Shown here in pieces: positions 1 to 4,634 of a stretch of DNA of 8,186 nt. The notes under the pieces are model-generated. The model ran no database searches, had not been told where the DNA came from, and saw nothing but the letters and a program-made list of their open reading frames with translations. This DNA is from Lachnospiraceae bacterium UBA4348 (GTDB taxonomy: Bacteria; Bacillota; Clostridia; Lachnospirales; Lachnospiraceae). Numbering within the stretch: position 1 is the first letter of the stretch; each line of letters begins with the position of its first letter. The DNA lies in NCBI GenBank assembly GCA_002394165.1, contig DGTA01000004.1:1-8186 (forward strand). Direction: 5' to 3'. A program made the position numbers and the translations under genes.

Positions 1-2
1 CG

Positions 3-131
3 GGAGATACGATCTCCCTCTATCTGTCTCCAGCCACACCGATCAGGCAGGAGGATGGAGCCTATCTGATTTATCGTTATTATGCTGTCCGCGCTGTACC
101 CGGCCTGCAGCCAGGACGTGAAAAAGCGTGA
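3..131 (+). CDS. C-terminal end of an unidentified protein (5' end outside window)
   Basis: Frame 3 is open from the window edge to a TGA at 129-131, giving 42 codons. The translation begins GDTISLYLSPATPIRQ and continues into a Tyr-rich stretch (LIYRYYAVRA) before a basic end (GREKA). The other two forward frames give either an early stop or a Ser/Cys/Arg-rich translation unlike a protein. The stop codon lies inside the left arm of the 120-162 terminator, a common arrangement for the last gene of a unit. The gene converges on the leftward gene at 219-749. I do not recognise the family; too little is visible to assign a role, and the coding call rests on composition and on the terminator position. 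Confidence 0.55.
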   Translation, partial: GDTISLYLSPATPIRQEDGAYLIYRYYAVRAVPGLQPGREKA

Positions 132-162
132 GCGTCTGCATCTCAGTCGCTCACGCTTTTTC
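120..162. terminator. Bidirectional intrinsic terminator between convergent genes
   Basis: A perfect 15-bp stem pairs 120-134 (GAAAAAGCGTGAGCG) with 148-162 around a 13-nt loop. The arms end in A5 and T5, so either strand gives a GC-rich stem closing into a U-run. It serves the rightward gene ending at 131 and the leftward gene whose stop is at 219. Confidence 0.9.
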
Positions 163-218
163 CGAACAGGCAGCACGCATATCATGATGCTCTGTTTCAT
201 GAAAATCAGAGGATCCCC

Positions 219-749
219 TTAGGCGTCCTTCAGCATTTCCAGCTTCACCGCTTTGTTTAACAGTTCCCTTTCGATTTCTTCATAGCTGTTCACACCGCCG
301 TCGATTTCAGCCAGCGTAAGATCAGCCAGGAAGAAGGCGCGCTTCATCTCCTCCTCTGTAAAGCGCCCCGTGCTGTCCAGTCCAAGGCAGACAACACACA
401 AGCCCGTATGAAGAGCGATCCGCTCCACCTTCTTTTTGAATTTCTCGAGGTCGTAAGCAGAGCGTACACGGCTTGGATCAACGCGCGGTTTTCTGGTGAC
501 TACGATCTTCTCCGCCCTTTCGAGATTCTTCTTTCTCTGATGCGTCCCCTTCTCTATATACCTGTTTACAGCTTCGGCCAGATCTCCCATTTCATCCGGC
601 TTTATAAGTTCCTGCTCTACAAGGGCTGCGGCCACGAGAAGCCACGCATGGGCCATATCCTCTTTCATGGTCTCATCGATGATCGCATCTGTATCCAGTT
701 CTTTTTTCGCCATGGGGATTCTTCTCGGATTCACTTTCTTTTTCGGCAT
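219..749 (-). CDS. Conserved-looking hypothetical protein, 176 aa, basic N-terminus
   Basis: The protein begins MPKKKVNPRRIPMAKK, is strongly basic for its first ~25 residues, then mostly alpha-helical and charged. Its C-terminal third is more hydrophobic (HTGLCVVCLGLDSTG) and ends in an acidic helix. No signal peptide, membrane segment or catalytic motif is visible. The reading frame is open to a TTG at 782 and an ATG at 776, but the promoter at 792-820 places the transcript start near 784, leaving no room for a ribosome site before those codons. The ATG at 747-749 is preceded by AAGAAGTGAG at suitable spacing, so I use it. Short basic proteins with a KKVNPRR start recur, to my recollection, in Clostridia mobile elements, with no known function. 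The gene stands alone and diverges from the ssb operon, so a regulatory role is possible, but no helix-turn-helix is evident. Confidence 0.8.
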   Translation of the reverse strand: MPKKKVNPRRIPMAKKELDTDAIIDETMKEDMAHAWLLVAAALVEQELIKPDEMGDLAEAVNRYIEKGTHQRKKNLERAEKIVVTRKPRVDPSRVRSAYDLEKFKKKVERIALHTGLCVVCLGLDSTGRFTEEEMKRAFFLADLTLAEIDGGVNSYEEIERELLNKAVKLEMLKDA

Positions 750-791
750 GTTCTCACTTCTTTCGCTGCGGATCATACTCAATATGTTCAG

Positions 792-820
792 ATTATTTCC
801 TGTTTTTCAAACGTTGTCAA
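792..820 (-). promoter_or_regulatory. Sigma-A promoter of the leftward 176-aa gene
   Basis: Read on the minus strand, a perfect -35 TTGACA (815-820) is followed after exactly 17 nt by AATAAT (792-797), five of six matches to the -10 consensus. Transcription should start near 784-786. This excludes the upstream TTG and ATG start codons and supports the ATG at 749. Confidence 0.8.
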
Positions 821-856
821 GGGTGTTTTCTCAAGTGTTCCGAGCTTCCCTGAAAT

Positions 857-885
857 TTGACTCCTTCAAAGCCTTATGATATAAA
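857..885 (+). promoter_or_regulatory. Sigma-A promoter of the ssb-AAA-VWA operon
   Basis: TTGACT (857-862) is separated by 17 nt from TATAAA (880-885). Transcription should start near 892, giving a leader of about 165 nt before ssb. Its -35 lies 36 bp from the -35 of the divergent promoter, so one regulator bound between them could affect both. A loose direct repeat (TCAAGGGTGTT at 817-827 and TCAAGTGTT at 831-839) lies next to or inside this gap. Confidence 0.75.
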
Positions 886-891
886 AGAGAA

Positions 892-1056
892 TGACAGTTT
901 CCAGATTCCCGTTCTCGGAATCCCCGTTCTCTTGTTTCACAGTGTCAATGAGCACCTGCGTGCTTGTTGGCACTTTTTATTTCGGTTTCCGCCCGGAACA
1001 AGGGCTGAAATACATCATTCTGCCGCAGGACAATTCCTGCAGAAAGGAGCACCACC
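892..1056 (+). promoter_or_regulatory. Structured 5' leader of the ssb operon with putative attenuator
   Basis: The 165-nt leader holds no convincing gene but several successive hairpins. They are GATTCC/GGAATC (904-909 with 917-922); the long terminator-like stem at 941-974; an 8-bp stem 978-985 with 1005-1012 (one G-U pair) enclosing TTCC/GGAA (987-990 with 995-998); and GCAGGA/TCCTGC (1025-1030 with 1035-1040), just before the ribosome site AAAGGAG (1043-1049). The sequence CCCGTTCTC is repeated at 908-916 and 923-931. This suggests control of read-through, of translation, or of both. The reading frame open from the ATG at 891 has no usable ribosome site and its start lies at or before the predicted +1. 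Confidence 0.6.
941..982 (+). terminator. Leader attenuator / intrinsic terminator
   Basis: Arms 941-955 and 960-974 form 15 continuous pairs, three of them G-U, around a CTGC tetraloop. TTTTTATTT follows from 974. It lies between the promoter and ssb, so the whole operon depends on read-through. It could alternatively end a small RNA of roughly 85 nt. Confidence 0.7.
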
Positions 1057-1542
1057 ATGTTACAGTTTATCGCAACCAACGCCGTCATCTCCCGCGGCTT
1101 TGACAACAAGGCCGCCCTCAAATTCTCCGACGATGGCAACATCGTCCGATTCCGCATCGGTGAGCGCGTCTATGACAAGAACGCCGAGAACAACACCCGC
1201 TGGATCAACCTGAACGTCAAGGCCTTCGGCAATCTCTGCGAGCGGATCAAGAAAATGCAGCTCAAGGAGGGCTCGTTTGTAAACCTCATCGGCCGCTTCG
1301 ACGAGGATGTCTGGACCGACCGGGAGACTGGCGAGGCCAGAAGTCAGCCTGTCATCTATCTCAGCGACATTGAGTTTGCCGGTTCCCGCTCCAAGGGTGA
1401 GCAGAAGTCTGACAGCAGAGGCGGTTTCGGAGACGGTGAAGGCTCTTACGGCAATGACCCCGCCCCCTCCTCCGCTCCCGCAGGCCAGAACTTTCAGGGT
1501 TACGGCAGCTTTGGCGGAGGCAGCTCTTTCTTCAGCGACTGA
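1057..1542 (+). CDS. ssb: Single-stranded DNA-binding protein (SSB), element type
   Basis: This 161-aa protein coats single-stranded DNA, for instance during conjugative transfer or replication. Residues 1 to about 108 match the OB-fold domain: an N-terminal beta strand (MLQFIATNAVISRG), the strand pair around FRIGERVYDKN, WINLNVKAFGNLCERI, EGSFVNLIGRFDEDVW and the closing VIYLSDIEFAG. The rest is a flexible Gly/Ser/Gln-rich tail, as in bacterial SSBs. The tail ends GGGSSFFSD, lacking the acidic DDDIPF-type tip through which chromosomal SSBs recruit replication and repair partners. The start has AAAGGAG seven bases upstream. It is the first gene of the operon, behind the structured leader. 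A phage or element origin fits better than the housekeeping ssb, which normally lies between rpsF and rpsR. Confidence 0.92.
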   Translation: MLQFIATNAVISRGFDNKAALKFSDDGNIVRFRIGERVYDKNAENNTRWINLNVKAFGNLCERIKKMQLKEGSFVNLIGRFDEDVWTDRETGEARSQPVIYLSDIEFAGSRSKGEQKSDSRGGFGDGEGSYGNDPAPSSAPAGQNFQGYGSFGGGSSFFSD

Positions 1543-1565
1543 TCCGCCAGGAGGAATACCCGCGC

Positions 1566-1604
1566 ACGGCGCACATGAGAAGCAAGCTCATGTGCGCCGT
1601 TTTT
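1566..1604 (+). terminator. Intrinsic terminator between ssb and the downstream genes
   Basis: A perfect 14-bp stem pairs 1566-1579 with 1587-1600 around a 7-nt loop, followed by T5 (1600-1604). No new promoter is evident before the next gene, so it probably acts as a partial terminator that lowers expression of the following genes relative to ssb. A copy of AGGAGGAAT lies on each side (1549-1557 and 1611-1619). Confidence 0.8.
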
Positions 1605-1621
1605 GCGTTTAGGAGGAATGT

Positions 1622-2005
1622 ATGAAAAACAAAGCGTTCAGCAAACTGAGTATCCCGGAAAAAGAAGCCAAGATCTCATCCGTACTTGACAGCAAGACCA
1701 ACGGTCTCCTCTATGCCGCAGAGCTTCAGAGGATCGCCGAGGCGCTGCCGCTCCGGCAGCAGTACACCGTCAAGCTCTACCGGAGCAACGCAGACTACTG
1801 GCATGTGCTCTCTCTGGACAGAAGCATCCGCATCCGCCCGGTTCTCACGCCGAGCAGCCCCGGCGGTGCTTCTGCCGTGGTCACCTGGAGTGTAAAGGAC
1901 CCTGTCGGTACGCGTCAGCTGCACATTTTTATTCCGCCCTCCCGGGGCAAGAAAGGAACAAGGATCTATGAACAAAAAAGAATGGAAGCGGCGCATGGCC
2001 TATGA
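1622..2005 (+). CDS. Hypothetical protein, 127 aa
   Basis: The start has AGGAGG (1611-1616) five bases upstream. The protein has a helical N-terminus (KLSIPEKEAKISSVLDSKTNGLLYAAELQRIAEAL) and then a likely beta-rich part (QYTVKLYRSNADYWHVLSL, ASAVVTWSV, TRQLHIFIPP). It has no signal peptide, membrane segment, cysteine pair or recognisable catalytic motif. The last 13 codons overlap the start of the next gene by 38 bases in another frame, which suggests translational coupling and a joint function with the membrane protein that follows. I do not recognise the family. The steady frame, strong ribosome site and conserved spacing make it a real gene; its role within the ATPase/VWA operon is unknown. 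Confidence 0.8.
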   Translation: MKNKAFSKLSIPEKEAKISSVLDSKTNGLLYAAELQRIAEALPLRQQYTVKLYRSNADYWHVLSLDRSIRIRPVLTPSSPGGASAVVTWSVKDPVGTRQLHIFIPPSRGKKGTRIYEQKRMEAAHGL

Positions 2006-2708
2006 GGCGCTGATCCTCCTCGGTCTGCTCGCCCTGCTGCTCTTTATCACACGCCTGTGGCCGATCCTGCTGCTGGTGATCCTCGGCATCTTCGTCGCCG
2101 CGCTGCGCCTGCTCTTTCTCTCTCCGAGAGAAGTAAAAACCACGCAGCCTACGCCGCTCCTGCCGGCTCCTGCTTCGACAGCGCAGGAGCCGGATCTGAA
2201 GGTGCAGGGCTACGCCCATGTGCTCCGTCAGATCACAGATCGCGTACTGGCAGACTACCCGAACGCCAGATGGATCTGGGAGAAGCCGAACGCCCGTCGT
2301 CTGATCGAAGCGGGAGAACCGGTATGCATCCTTCTCAACCGCGCCGGCGGCTACCGAAAGGCTCAGGTACAGATCGTGAATTACCAGGTGACCGGCGTAA
2401 TCTACTTCTCCGGTGAAGCGGCTCCCGCTCCTTCTCCCGATGCCCCAAAGGCCGAACCGGAATCCGGAGCGGAACCCCTTCCGGAGAACTACGAGCTTCT
2501 CGCCTTCGAGTGGGTCGAGGCCAACCTGCTTCGGCTCAATGAAGAGATCAACGAGGCGATCGGCCTGGGCAAGGCAGAGCATCTCCTTGCCCCCGAAACG
2601 CTTCCTGTTCGGGAGAGCTGGGAGGATATCTGCCAGGAGCTTCAGCGCAACGGGCTGGAGCAAGTCACCGCCGACGAATCCGGCATCCACATCATCATAG
2701 AGCAGTAA
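1968..2708 (+). CDS. Membrane-anchored hypothetical protein, 246 aa, two N-terminal helices
   Basis: After a basic start (MNKKEWKRR), residues ~12-27 and ~31-50 form two hydrophobic helices split by TRLWP. By the positive-inside rule both ends are cytoplasmic, giving a hairpin anchor. A Pro/Ala linker (~57-72) leads to a soluble domain (~75-148, with RWIWEKPNARRLIEAGEPVCILLNR and QVQIVNYQVTGVIYF). A second Pro-rich linker (~148-168) leads to an acidic helical C-terminus. No enzyme motif is visible. The start has AAGGAACAAGG just upstream and lies inside the preceding gene. The TGA-free gap to the ATPase gene is 22 bases, so the genes are co-transcribed. It could tether the AAA+/VWA machine or a DNA complex to the membrane; that is inference from context. 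Family not recognised. Confidence 0.85.
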   Translation: MNKKEWKRRMAYEALILLGLLALLLFITRLWPILLLVILGIFVAALRLLFLSPREVKTTQPTPLLPAPASTAQEPDLKVQGYAHVLRQITDRVLADYPNARWIWEKPNARRLIEAGEPVCILLNRAGGYRKAQVQIVNYQVTGVIYFSGEAAPAPSPDAPKAEPESGAEPLPENYELLAFEWVEANLLRLNEEINEAIGLGKAEHLLAPETLPVRESWEDICQELQRNGLEQVTADESGIHIIIEQ

Positions 2709-2730
2709 CGCTGCAGAAAGGGATTCAAGA

Positions 2731-4608
2731 ATGAGCACCTCTACCACAAATCTGTTTGCCTTCGACCGTGCGCTCCCCGCGCCCTTCGACACACTCAAGA
2801 GCAAGAAGATCTCCGTCACCTCCACCTACGGAGACGGGACGATCTCTACGCTCTGCGCTTCGGTTATCAAGGCGGTCCATGCTGTATGCCGCTGCATGAG
2901 CGGCACCGGAGAAGGCGCGGTCGGCGTCATCGACCACCGCACCGTTGCAGAGTACAAATCCTCCGCCGGGCCGGACGCCTATCATCTGGTCGTCTATGAC
3001 AGCAACAGCGGCAGCCTGATGGCCAGCGTCTATGACCGCGCCACCGAGGTTCTGGAGACCTATGTGGCCAACAAGGCCAAGCACGACGCCTCCGCGATCC
3101 TCATGGCGCTCTTCCCCATTCTCATGAACGACGAAGAGTTCAGCACCGCCTTTGACGGGTATTACCGGCAGTTCAGTGCCGGTTTCCCGGACTTCGATCA
3201 GGCGACCAGACTGATGGCCGTCCTCTGCGATAACGCCTACCGCCGCGTCAAGGACGACACCTGCCCAGCACATATCAACGTGACGCTGGACAAGTCCGGC
3301 AATGTGATGCGCGTCGGGCAGTCTCAGCTGGATTCCGGCGCGCTGGCTCCCACCAGAGTCGTCGCCGGGGAGTTTACGATCTTCGCCAAAACCGGTGCGA
3401 CGATCATCAAGAAGGCGGCGCTCACGGTGGATCCCGTGGACTTTGTCGGGAAGTACGCCTTTCATCCTCGCACGCTCTCTCCCTTGGAGCAGGCACAGGT
3501 GCCGAAGCTTCCCGCCTGGTACATCATTCCCCAGGAGATCGTGGAGATCTGCCAGCACGCAAAGGCTACGACGGGAAAGCCCACGCAGATGCGCAATTTT
3601 CTTCTGCGCGGCCCTGCCGGTACCGGCAAGACCATGGGTGCGAAAGCCATTGCCGCCGGACTCGGTCTCCCCTACAAGAAATACACCTGCAACGCCAACA
3701 CCGAGATCTATGACCTGATCGGCCAGCTTTTTCCGGATTCCGCCGCCTCCTCCACGGGAGACGCGCAGCTGGATCAGGAGCGCGAGCAGCTGAAAGCCAT
3801 GGGCGGCGTCAGCTACGCCAATGTGGCAAAGCTCCTGCAGCTTCCCGAGCTGGACGACATGGACTATGATCCCGCCGGAGTCTATCTGGCACTGACGGGA
3901 CAGGAGAAGCCCGACGCGACCTCACAGGACTGCATGGCGCTGGTGCTCAACCGGGTGACCGAAAAGGTACAGGCGCTGAGCAAACGCGAGGAGAGCCGCC
4001 AGAAGGCCGGCGGTCAGACCTTCACCTATACCCAGACTGAATTCCTGGAAGCACTGAAGAACGGCTATGTGGTCGAGCTTCAGGAGCCCACCACGATCGC
4101 CCAGCCGGGCGTCATGGTCGGTCTGAACTCTCTGCTGGAGCAGGGCGGTTCCATTACGCTGCCCACCGGTGAAATCATCGAACGCCATCCGGACGCCGTC
4201 GTAGTCGTCACCACAAACATCAGCTACGAGGGCTGCCGCGGCATGAACCAGAGCATCATCGACCGTATGAGTCTGGTGCAGGACATTGAGCTTCCCGATC
4301 CCGAGGTCATGGTGCAGCGCGCTATGAGCGTGACCGGAGCGACGGACGAATACCAGGTGTCGAAGATGGTGCAGGTCGTAAGCGACATGGCGGATTACTG
4401 CCGCAAGAACAGCATCACGGACGGCGCCGTCGGCATGCGCAGTCTGCTGGACTGGATCGTTAGTGCCGAGATTACCGGCGACCCTTACCAGTCCGCGCTC
4501 TATACCGTTATCAGCAAAGCCACCGCGGATGAGGCCGATCGGGAGGCGCTGATCAGCTCCGTTTTGGAGCCGATCTTTGCTCCAAAGGCACATCGCAAGA
4601 CGGCATAA
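2731..4608 (+). CDS. MoxR/CobS-like AAA+ ATPase, 625 aa
   Basis: This is probably a ring-forming ATPase that remodels a target handed to it by the VWA protein encoded next. Walker A is GPAGTGKT (residues 294-301). Sensor 1 is AVVVVTTN (489-496, Asn496). IIDRM (Arg512) occupies the arginine-finger position seen in MoxR proteins. The expected hhhhDE Walker B appears as GYVVELQEP (445-453), so the usual Asp is replaced while Glu452 can still be the catalytic acid. About 145 residues separate Walker A and B, with a charged helical insertion (~330-440) absent from minimal MoxR proteins. Residues 1-260 form an extra N-terminal domain I cannot name. A weak ribosome site (GAAAGGGA, 2716-2723) precedes the ATG. 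The VWA gene begins 23 bases after the stop. Cobaltochelatase CobS is an unlikely role: the protein is far longer and no CobN is present. Confidence 0.9.
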   Translation: MSTSTTNLFAFDRALPAPFDTLKSKKISVTSTYGDGTISTLCASVIKAVHAVCRCMSGTGEGAVGVIDHRTVAEYKSSAGPDAYHLVVYDSNSGSLMASVYDRATEVLETYVANKAKHDASAILMALFPILMNDEEFSTAFDGYYRQFSAGFPDFDQATRLMAVLCDNAYRRVKDDTCPAHINVTLDKSGNVMRVGQSQLDSGALAPTRVVAGEFTIFAKTGATIIKKAALTVDPVDFVGKYAFHPRTLSPLEQAQVPKLPAWYIIPQEIVEICQHAKATTGKPTQMRNFLLRGPAGTGKTMGAKAIAAGLGLPYKKYTCNANTEIYDLIGQLFPDSAASSTGDAQLDQEREQLKAMGGVSYANVAKLLQLPELDDMDYDPAGVYLALTGQEKPDATSQDCMALVLNRVTEKVQALSKREESRQKAGGQTFTYTQTEFLEALKNGYVVELQEPTTIAQPGVMVGLNSLLEQGGSITLPTGEIIERHPDAVVVVTTNISYEGCRGMNQSIIDRMSLVQDIELPDPEVMVQRAMSVTGATDEYQVSKMVQVVSDMADYCRKNSITDGAVGMRSLLDWIVSAEITGDPYQSALYTVISKATADEADREALISSVLEPIFAPKAHRKTA

Positions 4609-4614
4609 TACACG

Positions 4615-4634
4615 AAAAGGAGGTTTGACCCTTG
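4615..4634 (+). promoter_or_regulatory. Strong ribosome site that fixes a TTG start
   Basis: AAAAGGAGG (4615-4623) lies eight bases before TTG (4632-4634). The next possible start, GTG at 4641, would be 17 bases away, so TTG is the better start for the VWA protein. Confidence 0.75.

Noticed and set aside
891..1103. 70-codon open frame on the plus strand overlapping the start of ssb
   Set aside because: Its ATG lies at or before the predicted transcript start and overlaps the promoter end; the inner ATG at 949 has no ribosome site and lies in the attenuator stem. The frame runs into ssb in another phase. A leader peptide is not excluded but not supported.
1929..2825. Long minus-strand frame (298 codons) opposite the membrane protein and the start of the ATPase gene
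   Set aside because: Antisense shadow of GC-rich genes: the plus-strand genes have ribosome sites, recognisable features and tight spacing, and the minus frame has no supported start or domain.
2725..3558. Minus-strand frame of 277 codons opposite the ATPase N-terminal domain
   Set aside because: Arg/Gly/Asp-rich composition typical of a shadow frame; the plus strand encodes a continuous AAA+ protein.
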